A stretch of DNA of 64,000 nt from Pseudomonas sp. (GCF_030698175.1 NZ_JAUYNT010000041.1:1-64000), one strand, 5' to 3'. Shown: positions 43,714 to 54,054, counted from the first letter of the stretch. Notes: a model not told the origin generated them from the sequence alone. Translations and numbers: made by a program.

Positions 43714-43742
43714 AAAAAAACCGGACTCTGTCCGGTTTTTTT
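43714..43742 (+). terminator. Intrinsic terminator after the YgdI-like lipoprotein
   Basis: AAAAAAACCGGAC / GTCCGGTTTTTTT stem with TCT loop, ending in a T tract. Confidence 0.95.
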
Positions 43743-43793
43743 ATGGCTGGGTATTCGCCGCCAAGGTGTTAATTGCCTGAGGCCGGGCATTCG

Positions 43794-43977
43794 TAGGTTG
43801 GGTTAGCGGCGGCTGGCGCGAGCTAAGCAGCGCTACGGTTCAAGCCGCCGCGTAACCCAACACAGGTTTTATGCCGCGTTAATTTTCGCAGAGTCTGAAA
43901 CCGCTTGGTGGGTTACGCGGCGCACTGACTGCGAGCAGAAGTTTGAGCCTGCGTGGCGCCGCTAACCCACCCTACGA
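43794..43977. repeat. Dispersed repeat block (GTAACCCACC family)
   Basis: Alternating GTAGGTTGGGTTAGCGGCGG / CCGCCGCGTAACCCAAC and GGTGGGTTACGCGGCG / GCGCCGCTAACCCACCCTAC units. It belongs to the same family as 5085-5330. It fills the gap between the terminator and the end of the giant glucan synthase gene; no protein-coding frame is credible there. Confidence 0.7.
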
Positions 43978-44033
43978 AATCGGTCTTCAACACGTAACGG
44001 TACATAGCCTTGCGTCCCCTGCTAGTTTGCCCA

Positions 44034-47000
44034 TCAAGGTTGGCTGCGGCACTCAATATCAATCCGGTGTGCAGCGCCGTCGTCGACCAACAGCACCTCT
44101 GCCGTGGCTTGTAACACTCCATCCAGGCTGACCTGCTGCTGGCTGTCGGCCGTGCTGGTTTGCCGCACCTCGATCAGGTACTCGGTAACGCCAAAACGAT
44201 AGGTCAGGCTGAACCCCGGCCACTGCGCCGGCAGTACCGGCACTAGCCGCAGGCGGGCGCCTTGCAGTTGCAAGCCGAGCAAGGATTCGACCAGCAGTTG
44301 ATACATCCAGCCCGCCGAACCGGTGTACCAGCTCCAGCCGCCACGGCCTGCGTGGGGCGCCACCGCATAGACGTCAGCGCACACCACGTAGGGCTCGACC
44401 TTGTAGACCTCAATCGCCTCAGCACTGTTGCCGTGGTTGACCGGGTTGAGCATGCGCGTCAGCTCCCAGGCCCGCGCGCTGTCGCCCAGGGCGGCAAAGG
44501 CCATGGCCGCCCAGACGCCGGCGTGGGTGTACTGGCCGCCGTTTTCGCGCACGCCGGGGACGTAGCCTTTGATATAGCCAGGGTCCAGTGCCGAGTCATT
44601 AAAAGGTGGCTCGAACAGTTGGATCAGGCCCAAATCGCGGCGCACCAGATGCTGGTCGAGGGCTTCCATAGCGGCGCTGCGGCGCGCCGGCGAGGCAGCG
44701 CCGGAGAGTACCGCCCAGCTCTGGGCGATGGAGTCGATGCGGCATTCGTCATTGCTGGCCGAACCCAATGGCGTGCCATCGTCAAAGTAGGCGCGCCGGT
44801 ACCAGGCGCCATCCCAGCCGTGGGCTTCGAGGCTACTTTGCAGCAGTGCGGCTTGCGCCTCGCAACGCAGAGCAAAGGCCTCGTCGTTATGACCACGGGC
44901 GGTCTCGGCAAAGGTCTGCAGCACCTGATACTGGAAGAAGCCCAACCAGATGCTTTCGCCCAGGCCCTGTTCACCGACGCGGTTCATGCCGTCGTTCCAG
45001 TCCCCTGAGCCGATTAACGGCAAGCCATGCACGCCGCGCCGCAAGCCATGTTCGATGGCCCTGACGCAGTGCTGGTAGAGGCTTTCTTGCAGGGCTGAGC
45101 GCCTGGGCAAGTCGAAGTAGGACTCTTCGCCGGTATTTAACGGGCGACCTTCGAGGTAGCCAACCGTTTCGTCGAGCACGCTGCTATCGGCCGTCAACCG
45201 CACATAGCGGCTAGTGACCAGTGGCAGCCAGAGGAAATCATCCGAGCATTGGGTGCGCACGCCACGGTCCTGCGGCGGGTGCCACCAGTGCTGCACATCG
45301 CCTTCGGCGAACTGGTGGCTGGCACTCAGGAGCAAATGCGCGCGGGTGCTGGCCGGGGTGGCGTGCAGCATGGCCAAGCTGTCTTGCAGCTGATCACGAA
45401 AACCAAAGGCACCGCCGGACTGGTAATAACCGCTGCGCGCCCAGAAGCGACAGGCAATCACTTGGTACAGCAGCCAGCCGTTGACCAGCACATTGACTTG
45501 CGGGTCCGGGGTTTGCACCTGCACCTTGCCCAGGGTCGTTTGCCAGTAGTTACGCACCGCGGTTAGGGCGATGGCGGCCGTGCCGACGCCGCGCAAGCGC
45601 TGCACCAGGTTGCTCGCGGCGCGAGCGTCATGCTCGGCACCGAGGCGAAAGATGACCTCATGGCTGGCCCCGTCGGCCAGCTCAAAGCCGACCTGAATCG
45701 CCCCGCAGGGGTCGAGCCCGGCGCCGATACGCCCGGACAGGCGCGGCTGGCTCATCGCTGCGGGGGCGCGCAAATTGCCGTTACGGCCGAGGAACTCGCT
45801 GCGATCGCCGCTGATGTTGCGCCCCGGCCAGTCGACATCAAAAAATCCGACCCGCCCGCCATATTCCATCGAATAAGCGTTGCGGGCGAACAGTGCACCG
45901 CTTTGCGGGTCGGACTCGGTCACCACGTGCATGGCGGTTTTTTCGCGCAGATCCCCCAGCACCCATTCGACATAGCCGGTGGCCGATAAGCGGCGCGCCC
46001 GCCCCGAGTTGTTGCGCAGCTTTAGTACCGAGAATTTCACCGGCGCATCCAGCGCCACGTACACCCACAGCTCACTGTGGATACCGTCTTCCTCGTGCTC
46101 AAAGACGCTGTAACCAAAACCGTGCCGGGTGATGTAGGCGCCACTGCCGCGGCGTGGCAGCGGGGTTGGCGACCAATAATTGCCGCTGTCTTCATCGCGC
46201 AGGTACAGTGCTTCGCCACTGAGATCGCCGACCGGGTCGTTATGCCAAGGCGTCAGGCGATACTCATGGGCGTTGCTGCTCCAGGTGTAAGCGCTGCCAC
46301 TTTCGGAAATCACGCTGCCAAACTGCGGATTGGCCAGCACGTTGGCCCAGGGCGCGGGGGTGGGTGCGCCGGGGCGCAGGGTCAGCACATATTCGCGGCC
46401 GTCGGCGGCGAACCCGCCATAAGGATTGCTCAGCAACAGGCTCGGGTCCGGCGCGGGCACGTGGGCGGGCAAGGGTTTTAGGGCGCGCAGATAACGCGGA
46501 TCAAAGCGTGGCAAGGCCACTTCAACCCGGCGCCGGTGCATTTGCTCGTGCAGGCTGCCGCGATTGCCCGTGATGACGATGCGCGCCACCGCTTGCATCA
46601 GCGTGCGGTCTTCCGGGGACAGTTGTTGGGCGCTGCGCACGAAAATACCGCCCGGCCGGTCGATCAAATTGGCCTCAATCCCCGAGGCGATCAGGCCCAT
46701 GATCAGGTCTTGCAGGTGCTGGCGATAGCCGGCTTGGTCTTCGTTCCAGATCACCAGATCAACCGCCAGGCCTTTTTGCCGCCAGTAGGCATGGGCCTGC
46801 ACCAGTTGGCGGACCAGTTCGATCTGTCCTGAGTCGTCGATTTGCAGCAGCACAATCGGCAGGTCGCCGGAAATCGCCTGGCCCCACAACCCCGACTGAT
46901 TGCGTTGATTGCCGCTCAGCAGCGCACTTTCGGCGCGCAGCGCGGCGTTGGCGTAGATCAAGGAGGCGGCCATCTGTTCGTACAGGCGCGCATCGGCCAC

Positions 47001-50000
47001 CGAGGCATTCAGTTGACGCAGCAGCACCTGGCTGTGGGTCCAGGCCAGGTCGAAGACCCGGTCGGCCAGGTAGCGGTCGCGGTATTTGCCGATCAGTTGC
47101 AGGCAACCCTCGCGGCTATGACTCAGGCCGCTGACCAGGTCGATGCTGGCCGATTGGCCTGGGTCCAGGGTGATCCGGCAGCGGATCGCCACCACTGGAT
47201 CGAGCACCGAACCGGCACTGTTGGACAGTCGGCCATCGCCGCGAGGGCTGTCGTCCATGGCTGCCGGATGGGTGATGCTGCGGCCGCGGCCAATAAAACA
47301 CGAACGGTCGGTTTCGTAGGAGATCGAGTCGATATCGACGCCGTGGGCGGCCAGTAAATGGCACATCCAGGGCACGGCTTCGCTGCTGGCACGCGGCCGG
47401 CGACTGCAGATGATGGCTTGCAGCGCCGGCACCAGTTCGGTCTGCACAAACAGATTGCTGAAGGCCGGGTGCAGGGCGTCGGCAATCGTCGGCGCCAGCA
47501 CCACTTCGGCATAACTGGTGAGCTCCAGGGTGCGCCGCACCCGGGCGCGGTTGGTAATGTTGATGCGGCGCAGCTCGATGTCGTCCTCGGGCGAGACGGC
47601 GATCTCGGTGTGGCTGTCAAAATCATGTTCACGCACGCGAAATTCGGCGCGGGCATCGGAGAAAATCGCTTCGTAGCTCTGCGGCTGTTTGAGGGTCGGC
47701 TGGTGCGCGCTGGACCAGAACTCGCCACTGGCGACATCGCGCAGGTAGCAGAACATGCCCCAGTTATCGCAACTGATGTCCTCGTGCCAACGGGTTACCG
47801 CCAACTCCCGGCAGCGGCTGTAACCGCCGCCGGCGCTGCTGAGCATGACGTGATAGCGGCCATTGGAGAGCAATTGCACTGAGGGCCGCGAGCGGCTTGG
47901 ATCGCGGATCACCCGCAGCTTGGTCTGGGCCGCCAGCGTCGCCGGGTTAACGGCGGGAAAGGTCGCGGCGTGCAAAAACTGCGTGGCGGTTTTCGGAATA
48001 CGCTCCTGCAACAGCAGGGTGTTGGCCTGAAACTGCGGCTCGGCCTCAAACCGGCGTTGCATCTTCTGGCCGAGTAAGACGCTGGCCAGCGCCAGCAGGC
48101 TCATACCCTGGTGATGGACCATAAACGAGCGAATTATCATCGACTTTTGCCCCTGCGGCAGGCGCGCCGGGCTGTAGTCGATGGCTTCATAGAGGCCAAA
48201 GCGCCCGGCTAAACCATCGCCGGTCAAGCGTTGTAAGTTCTGGCAGGCGGCTTGCGGGGCGACCATCAAGGCCAGTGCGCTGGCGTAGGGCGCCACCACA
48301 AGGTCTTCGCCGAGCCCGCGTTTGAGCCCCAGCCCAGGCACGCCGAAGGCGCGGTATTGATAGTTTTGCTGCAGATCCAGCAGGTTGTAGCCCGACTCGG
48401 ACACGCCCCAGGGCAGACCCAGCTGGTTGCCGTATTCAATTTGCCGGGCCACTGCGGCGCGGCAAGTTTGCGCCAGCAAGGTGTCGGCGTAGCTGGGCAT
48501 GACCAGCATCGGCATCAGGTATTCGAACATCGACCCCGACCACGACAGCAGCACGGGAACGCCGCCATTGCTGGTCAGCAGGCGGCCGAGGCTGAACCAG
48601 CTTTCTTGCGGTAACTGACCTTGGGCGATGGCGACGAAATTGGTCAGGCGCACTTCCGAGGCCAGCAGGTCGTAATAACCGGCATCCAGGCGCCGTTCTT
48701 CGATGTTGTAGCCGATGGCCAGCAGGTTTCGGCGCTTGTCGTAAAGAAACTCAAAGTCCATGACCGCCATGTCGCCCGCCAGTTGCGCCAAGCGCGTGGC
48801 GGTGGCGATGCGCTGCTGGGCGCAGCGTTGCACCCGAACCACCTGCTCACGCTCGGCCGCGGGCCAGGCGCCGCTATCCAGGTGTGCCAATTGCTCCCAG
48901 GTTGGCCAGGCCGATTGTTGGCTGCCGGCCACTGCGGGCAGCAGCACCTGCGCCAGTTCACTCTGCAGGTCGATGCAGTGGGCCAGCAGCGCCTGCAGCC
49001 AAAAGACGCTGTCACTCAGTGGCGGCGCCTGGCAGGTGGCGGCCAACGTCTGGCTGTGCACGGTGAGCCCGTGCAGCGCCGTGTAGGCTTCGGCCAGGCT
49101 TTGCACGGGCGCAGTTTGCAGGCGCTGTAACTCGTCCTGCAGTGCTTGCAGTGGACGCGCATCCAGGTTGTCGGCTAGCAAGGCGGCGTGCAGCACCACG
49201 ACGCTGTCGATAATCGCGCTGAACTGGCGCGGGGCGAACACCGGCTCATGGGCCAGGGCTAACAAGCCTGGGCGTAAGGTCAGCAGGTGGCCGGCCAGGT
49301 TGCCGCTGTCCACCGTCGAGACATAGAAGGGCGGCAGCGGTTGCAGCGTCAGGGTGTCGTACCAGTTGTAGAAATGTTGCCGATAGCGTTCCAGCCGGGC
49401 CATGCTCGTCAGTGACTGGTCGAGGCGCGCAAGCAAGCGCCCGGCACTCAGGTAGCCAAAGTCATAGGCGGATAAGTGCGCCAGCAAGGCCATGCCCATA
49501 TTGGTCGGTGAGGTGCGATGGGCGATCACCGCAATGGGTTGCTCTTGCACGTTGTCTGGCGGTAGCCAGTTATCCTGCGGGCCTACATAGGTGTCGAAAA
49601 ACGCCCAGGTGCGCCGCGCCAGTGCGCGCAGAAATTGCCGCTCTTGTGCGTCGGGCAGAAAAACCCGGCGCTTCGCTGGCTGGTTGATCCACCAGGCCAG
49701 CGCCGGCGAGATCAGCCAAAGCAGTAGCAGCGGTGCGGCATAGCTCAGCGTCAGGGGGGTTGCTAGCAGCAGCGGCACCAGCAGCACGGCGAGTAACGGG
49801 CCGACCGCCATCAGCCGATACAGGCCAAGCAGTGTATTGCTGCTACAGCGCTCGACTTCCCGCGAGGGACGCCATTGCAACAACCGGCGGTGGCTGATCA
49901 GCATGCGCCAGAGCGTGCGGCCGATGGCATCCAGGCTGTAGAGCACTTCATGGGGCAACCACGCGAGATTCAGCACGCTGCGCAGCAAGTGCTGCCCAGC

Positions 50001-52676
50001 AGCGCGCATGACGCTGCGCAGATGCTGCCTGAGACTCATCTGCGCCGGTTTTTGCGGCAGTGCCAGGAGTGCGTGCAGCAGCGGCGCGCTGAGCACCAGC
50101 GCGACAATCAGCAAGGTCCACAGACCGCTGTGCGCCGCGCCGAACCAGCCGAGCAGCAGTAGCGCCAGCAGAGCGCTGGGTACCAGGCTACGGCGCAGGT
50201 TATCGGCCATTTTCCAGCGTGACAGTGCGCACAGTGGGTTGCGGGTCACACCACCCGCGCGGGTCGGCGCCCAGGGAAAAATCCACGGCAGCAACTGCCA
50301 GTCCCCGCGAATCCAGCGATGCCGGCGCTGGGCATCAGCGCTGTAGCAGGCCGGGTATTCTTCGTACAGCTGCACATCGCTGAGCAAGCCTGCGCGGGCA
50401 TAGCAGCCCTCAATCAGGTCGTGACTGAGAATGCGGTTATCCGGGAAGCGGCCGTTGACCGCCAGTTCAAAGGCATCCACGGCGTAGATGCCTTTACCAA
50501 TAAATGAGCCTTGATGGAAAAAATCCTGGTACACATCCGAGACGGTGCGGGTGTAGGGATCGATGCCGGCATCGCTGCCAAACAACTGGGCATAGGCCGA
50601 GCGGGCGGTACTCGGCAGGCTGATCCCGACCCGTGGTTGCAAAATCGCGTAGCCACCGGTGACCCGCTGCTTGAGCGCGTCGTAACTGGGGCGGTTGAGC
50701 GGGTGGGCCATGCTGGCGATAAATTTGCGCGCGGCATCCCGGGGTAATTGGGTGTCGGTGTCGAGGGTGATCACGTAGCGCACTTGCGGCAGCACCGCGA
50801 GGTCGCCGACGATCAAGGCAAAGTTCTCCTGCCCCTGGCCGCGCAGCAAGGCATTCAACTCGGCGATTTTGCCGCGCTTGCGTTCGTAGCCCATCCACAG
50901 TTGATCCGCCGGATTCCACAGGCGCGGGCGATGAAAGAGGAAAAACGGCTGACCACTGGTTTGCGGGTACTTGTCATTCAGCCCTTCGATGCGCTGCTGG
51001 GCCAGCAACAATAAGGCCGCGTCGGTCTCCAGTACTTCACTGGCGGCGTCGGTAAAGTCGCTCAGCAAGGCAAAGTGCAGGTGCTGGTCACGGTTGGCGA
51101 GAAACCGCACCTCCAACCCTTCGCAAAGGTCTTCAACGTCCTGAGCAGCGCCAATCAGGCTGGGCACCACCACCAGGGTGCGGGCGTGGGCGGGAATGCC
51201 ATCGGCAAAATCCAGGCGCGGCAGCACGTGCGGCGGCACCGTTAAGGTCACCAACCAGTTGACCAAGCCAATGGCCAACTGACTGGTCAGCAGCAAGGTC
51301 GGCACGCCAATCAGGGCCAGTAACAGGCCCTGCCAGCCACTCAGGCGCGCCAGCTCCAGAAACGGCAGGGCCAGCAACAAGCTGCCCAGCAGCGCCAGGC
51401 TCAGGTAAATCGCCAGCGGCGCGCGGTCTTGCAGCAAGCGGCGGACTTCCACCCAGGTTACTTGCGCGCCAATCTGCTGCTCCAGTTGCGGCAAGCCTTG
51501 GTCGATCAAATAAAAGCCGACATGGGCGCTCAGTTGCTCGGTATCCGCTTGCGCACGGGCCAGCTCGATGGCGGCGTGGGCAACACTGGCTTCGTCGGTC
51601 GCGCTGTTGCGGGCGAGCCGCTCGACCACATGGCGGTATTGGTCGCGGGTGGCGAAGTCCATGCTGGGGTAAACCCCGGCCGGGTCTTCGCGCAGCATGT
51701 GTTCAACGATGCTCATGCTCTCGACGAACTCACTCCAGTCGGTGGCCGAGAGCAGGCGCAGGCTGCAGATGCTGTGGCTAATCGAGACCTGATCGGCGGC
51801 TTGTTGCTGGGCTTCCATTTGCACCAGGTGTTCAATGCTCGAGCCGGACTCCGCCAGCAGTTGTTCGAGCCAGCTCAGTGGCAATGCCAACGCCGCGCTC
51901 TGACCCTGCAGGCGGCGCACCAGTTCGGCGACGAATGAGCTGGTCATTGGTGGCGCCGAGCGAGCCATGTCGGCGACGCTCAAGACCACGCTCTTGGCAT
52001 CTTGCTCGGCGATTTCGGTCATGCGGTCGGCCCAGTCATCGGCCAGGTTGCGGTCATTCCAGTCGGCAATCACCCGTGAGGCGACCCGCCGCAGGTTCTC
52101 GATCAGCGCCAGCCTGAGCATGATCGGAATCGCCCATAGCTCGCCCAGCGTAAGCGGCATAACCGTCTGATACGCATCGACGAAACGGCTCAGGCTGTCA
52201 CTGTCGACGCGGCCATCACCGTGGGAAATGACTTCCAGGGCAATGTCATAGACCCGTGACAAGCCTGCCGATGGGCCGTTGGCCAAGCGTGGCAGCTCGC
52301 GGCTATAGCCTTTGGGTAAATGCAGTTGGGCGGTGCGGATCTGCTCTTCAATCAGATAGAAGTTATCCAATAACCACTCGGCTGCGGGCGTTACCCGGCG
52401 GGTAGAGAGCGTCGCCTTGGTCAGCAATTCACAACTACGGGCCAGCAGCACTTCGTTCTCGGCCAGCCGTTGCAGCAGCGAGTCGGACGCCGAGCAAGGG
52501 CTCAAGCGGTGTTGTTGGGCGAGGTCAATGCCGTGCTGGGCCATCTGCTCGGCGCTGAATAATTCTGAGCGCAGGGCCGGCTCGTATTCGAACTTGCGGA
52601 TTGAAGCTGGCCACAGCTTGAAGCTTTTGGTCAGCTGCGGGAATTGCAAGAATGCGAGAATCCGTTGCATGTCCAT
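44034..52676 (-). CDS. ndvB: Cyclic beta-glucan synthase-like protein (GT84 plus GH94), 2880 residues
   Basis: Very large inner-membrane enzyme that resembles cyclic beta-1,2-glucan synthases. The N-terminal helical region is about 400 residues, then membrane helices (YLSLALLGSLLLALPFLELA, GLLLALIGVPTLLLTSQLAIGL). The glycosyltransferase domain has ITLDTDTQLPRDA (near residue 635, DxD-type) and RRHRWIRGDWQ (near 782). More helices (residues about 830-1020) and a glycoamylase-like domain follow. The C-terminal half contains two carbohydrate-binding plus GH94 phosphorylase-like units with GSGDWNDGMNRVG (near 2560) carrying the catalytic Asp. The product would be an osmoregulated periplasmic glucan. 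The short NdvB of P. aeruginosa is a different size class. Start 52676 or 52670. Confidence 0.9.
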   Translation of the reverse strand: MDMQRILAFLQFPQLTKSFKLWPASIRKFEYEPALRSELFSAEQMAQHGIDLAQQHRLSPCSASDSLLQRLAENEVLLARSCELLTKATLSTRRVTPAAEWLLDNFYLIEEQIRTAQLHLPKGYSRELPRLANGPSAGLSRVYDIALEVISHGDGRVDSDSLSRFVDAYQTVMPLTLGELWAIPIMLRLALIENLRRVASRVIADWNDRNLADDWADRMTEIAEQDAKSVVLSVADMARSAPPMTSSFVAELVRRLQGQSAALALPLSWLEQLLAESGSSIEHLVQMEAQQQAADQVSISHSICSLRLLSATDWSEFVESMSIVEHMLREDPAGVYPSMDFATRDQYRHVVERLARNSATDEASVAHAAIELARAQADTEQLSAHVGFYLIDQGLPQLEQQIGAQVTWVEVRRLLQDRAPLAIYLSLALLGSLLLALPFLELARLSGWQGLLLALIGVPTLLLTSQLAIGLVNWLVTLTVPPHVLPRLDFADGIPAHARTLVVVPSLIGAAQDVEDLCEGLEVRFLANRDQHLHFALLSDFTDAASEVLETDAALLLLAQQRIEGLNDKYPQTSGQPFFLFHRPRLWNPADQLWMGYERKRGKIAELNALLRGQGQENFALIVGDLAVLPQVRYVITLDTDTQLPRDAARKFIASMAHPLNRPSYDALKQRVTGGYAILQPRVGISLPSTARSAYAQLFGSDAGIDPYTRTVSDVYQDFFHQGSFIGKGIYAVDAFELAVNGRFPDNRILSHDLIEGCYARAGLLSDVQLYEEYPACYSADAQRRHRWIRGDWQLLPWIFPWAPTRAGGVTRNPLCALSRWKMADNLRRSLVPSALLALLLLGWFGAAHSGLWTLLIVALVLSAPLLHALLALPQKPAQMSLRQHLRSVMRAAGQHLLRSVLNLAWLPHEVLYSLDAIGRTLWRMLISHRRLLQWRPSREVERCSSNTLLGLYRLMAVGPLLAVLLVPLLLATPLTLSYAAPLLLLWLISPALAWWINQPAKRRVFLPDAQERQFLRALARRTWAFFDTYVGPQDNWLPPDNVQEQPIAVIAHRTSPTNMGMALLAHLSAYDFGYLSAGRLLARLDQSLTSMARLERYRQHFYNWYDTLTLQPLPPFYVSTVDSGNLAGHLLTLRPGLLALAHEPVFAPRQFSAIIDSVVVLHAALLADNLDARPLQALQDELQRLQTAPVQSLAEAYTALHGLTVHSQTLAATCQAPPLSDSVFWLQALLAHCIDLQSELAQVLLPAVAGSQQSAWPTWEQLAHLDSGAWPAAEREQVVRVQRCAQQRIATATRLAQLAGDMAVMDFEFLYDKRRNLLAIGYNIEERRLDAGYYDLLASEVRLTNFVAIAQGQLPQESWFSLGRLLTSNGGVPVLLSWSGSMFEYLMPMLVMPSYADTLLAQTCRAAVARQIEYGNQLGLPWGVSESGYNLLDLQQNYQYRAFGVPGLGLKRGLGEDLVVAPYASALALMVAPQAACQNLQRLTGDGLAGRFGLYEAIDYSPARLPQGQKSMIIRSFMVHHQGMSLLALASVLLGQKMQRRFEAEPQFQANTLLLQERIPKTATQFLHAATFPAVNPATLAAQTKLRVIRDPSRSRPSVQLLSNGRYHVMLSSAGGGYSRCRELAVTRWHEDISCDNWGMFCYLRDVASGEFWSSAHQPTLKQPQSYEAIFSDARAEFRVREHDFDSHTEIAVSPEDDIELRRINITNRARVRRTLELTSYAEVVLAPTIADALHPAFSNLFVQTELVPALQAIICSRRPRASSEAVPWMCHLLAAHGVDIDSISYETDRSCFIGRGRSITHPAAMDDSPRGDGRLSNSAGSVLDPVVAIRCRITLDPGQSASIDLVSGLSHSREGCLQLIGKYRDRYLADRVFDLAWTHSQVLLRQLNASVADARLYEQMAASLIYANAALRAESALLSGNQRNQSGLWGQAISGDLPIVLLQIDDSGQIELVRQLVQAHAYWRQKGLAVDLVIWNEDQAGYRQHLQDLIMGLIASGIEANLIDRPGGIFVRSAQQLSPEDRTLMQAVARIVITGNRGSLHEQMHRRRVEVALPRFDPRYLRALKPLPAHVPAPDPSLLLSNPYGGFAADGREYVLTLRPGAPTPAPWANVLANPQFGSVISESGSAYTWSSNAHEYRLTPWHNDPVGDLSGEALYLRDEDSGNYWSPTPLPRRGSGAYITRHGFGYSVFEHEEDGIHSELWVYVALDAPVKFSVLKLRNNSGRARRLSATGYVEWVLGDLREKTAMHVVTESDPQSGALFARNAYSMEYGGRVGFFDVDWPGRNISGDRSEFLGRNGNLRAPAAMSQPRLSGRIGAGLDPCGAIQVGFELADGASHEVIFRLGAEHDARAASNLVQRLRGVGTAAIALTAVRNYWQTTLGKVQVQTPDPQVNVLVNGWLLYQVIACRFWARSGYYQSGGAFGFRDQLQDSLAMLHATPASTRAHLLLSASHQFAEGDVQHWWHPPQDRGVRTQCSDDFLWLPLVTSRYVRLTADSSVLDETVGYLEGRPLNTGEESYFDLPRRSALQESLYQHCVRAIEHGLRRGVHGLPLIGSGDWNDGMNRVGEQGLGESIWLGFFQYQVLQTFAETARGHNDEAFALRCEAQAALLQSSLEAHGWDGAWYRRAYFDDGTPLGSASNDECRIDSIAQSWAVLSGAASPARRSAAMEALDQHLVRRDLGLIQLFEPPFNDSALDPGYIKGYVPGVRENGGQYTHAGVWAAMAFAALGDSARAWELTRMLNPVNHGNSAEAIEVYKVEPYVVCADVYAVAPHAGRGGWSWYTGSAGWMYQLLVESLLGLQLQGARLRLVPVLPAQWPGFSLTYRFGVTEYLIEVRQTSTADSQQQVSLDGVLQATAEVLLVDDGAAHRIDIECRSQP

Positions 52677-52817
52677 TGGCGCTTTGATTTCCGAAGAACT
52701 GAAGCGTTAGTTCGCGAATGCGTCTAGCGACAATTGCCTGGGCTGATGGCGTTGCGGGCGCGTACTGCTTAGCCTCTAGCGCGCTGCGGTGAGCTGCGTG
52801 CCAGAGGGCTGGCGCCG

Positions 52818-53135
52818 TTACTTCAGGCGCATATCATTGGTCACCGAGTTGACCCCTTTAACCGCGCGCGCCACGGCGACCGCCTGGTCGATATCGGCTT
52901 GCGAGTTCACATAACCGCTGAGCTGCACCTTGCCCTTGAAGGTTTCGACATTGATTTCCGTCGCCTTCAACTCGGGGTCATTCAGTACCGCGGTTTTAAC
53001 CTTGGTGGTAATGACCGTGTCGTCGACATATTCGCCGGTGCCTTCTTGGCCAGGGGTCGATGCGCAGGCCGCCAAGGCGGCAAACACCGTGAAGCTGGCA
53101 ATCGCCAATGTGCGGCGCAATAGAGAGTTAGACAT
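52818..53135 (-). CDS. Single-BON-domain lipoprotein
   Basis: A 105-residue lipoprotein with signal and lipobox LAAC (TLAIASFTVFAALAAC), a short linker and one BON domain (DTVITTKVKTAVLNDPELKATEINVETFKGKVQLSGYVNSQADIDQAVAVARAVKGVNSVTNDM). It is probably attached to the outer membrane. It lies upstream of the glucan synthase in the same direction (141 bp apart) and is the last gene of clear host type before the island. Confidence 0.92.
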   Translation of the reverse strand: MSNSLLRRTLAIASFTVFAALAACASTPGQEGTGEYVDDTVITTKVKTAVLNDPELKATEINVETFKGKVQLSGYVNSQADIDQAVAVARAVKGVNSVTNDMRLK

Positions 53136-53356
53136 GCTGTGCTCCTTGAATTAGCGACGACGCGCCGGGGAAGCCGGGATGGTTGCCGCGAGGTCGTCGT
53201 GCCGGTCGCAGTTACCTGCCGGCGCCGTTCAAGAGTCACCCCATTGGGTGCAGGGGGTCGGTGCGCTGGGACACATAAGGCTGCGCTGCGCGGGAGATGT
53301 GGATAGCCACATTGGGCTGGCGCTGAAAATGCCCGCATTAATCGCAGGCAAACAAA

Positions 53357-53388
53357 AAGGGCCGAGGTTTTCACCTAGGCCCTTGCTT
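53357..53388 (-). terminator. Minus-strand intrinsic terminator at the island edge
   Basis: Read on the minus strand, AAGGGCC-AGGT-loop-ACCT-GGCCCTT forms a stem of 11 pairs with one mismatch, followed by TTTTTG. It lies directly after the tRNA-like CCA end at 53393, as terminators do behind tRNA genes. Confidence 0.85.
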
Positions 53389-53392
53389 TGTA

Positions 53393-53430
53393 TGGTGCCC
53401 AGACGGGCCTCTAACCTGTTTTGTAAGCTG
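53393..53430 (-). other. tRNA 3'-end-like remnant, possible attachment site
   Basis: Reading the minus strand, the segment ends GTCTGGGCACCA and is preceded by a T-arm-like GGTTAGAGGCC, close to the GGTTCGANTCC consensus. The TCTGGGCA-CCA acceptor end resembles Pseudomonas tRNA-Phe. No D-arm or anticodon arm follows, and composition turns AT-rich immediately, so only the 3' portion is present. Together with the terminator behind it, this looks like a junction left by integration into a tRNA gene. The T stem is imperfect, so the call is tentative. Confidence 0.4.
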
Positions 53431-53901
53431 CTGTATTTAAAAGTTTTTATATTATTATTATTTTTAAGCATACAGGCTGGCATACACGGTACAGGCTGCT
53501 GGTGCGGCTCTAGCTGTTGGGTGTGGCTTGTGTGATTGCACGGACTTGAGCGCTAAATTGCATAGATGCTGATCAGTCGATTGCATCTCAAATGAGCAGT
53601 TCACACGACCAAGGCTATAGGCAACGAACGTCCGAAACCGATCCATTTCGAGCATTCAAAGACGTCTACAAATCGATGAGGCATTCAGGCCGTACGGTTG
53701 GTTGTAATCTGCCGAATGCCACAGGCCCGTACTCAAGCACGGAGCCAAACAAATCAACGCATTAACCGAAACATCAATCCGCGCATGTACGTGGCTGTGT
53801 TTGCCCTGCCTTTGTCATATGCCACCTGCAGGTAGATAAAGCCGGCAGAAATCCGCAAGCTCATGCTGCGAGACGCAAGGTAATCGGTTAAATGGCGGAT
53901 A

Positions 53902-53928
53902 AAAAAGCCCAGCGCATGGCTGGGCTTA
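53902..53928 (-). terminator. Intrinsic terminator downstream of the five-gene cluster
   Basis: On the minus strand, AAGCCCAGC-CATGC-GCTGGGCTT is followed by a TTTTT tract. It lies about 190 bp beyond the last gene of the envelope cluster and is the likely transcript end. Confidence 0.8.
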
Positions 53929-54054
53929 GGATATCTTGGATGGGGTAAAGTTATTTTGCCCGATTATTAAGTGATGCGGGTAATCAAGCAGCCTGATTTC
54001 TTGATTCGCTTCATATTTAAACTCGGCGAAAACGAACGGTGCTTGGTCATTGTG

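Noticed and set aside
44262..45008. Plus-strand frames opposite the glucan synthase (also 46842-47357, 47358-47882, 48621-49130, 51429-51938)
   Set aside because: All lie fully within a single continuous, domain-supported gene and lack own signals.
53179..53535. 118-codon plus frame across the terminator and tRNA-like end
   Set aside because: Runs through a strong terminator and the composition break; no protein-like pattern.
53750..53860. 36-codon minus-strand frame (MSLRISAGFIYLQ...)
   Set aside because: Looks partly protein-like, perhaps a remnant, but is too short and has no ribosome site or recognisable family.
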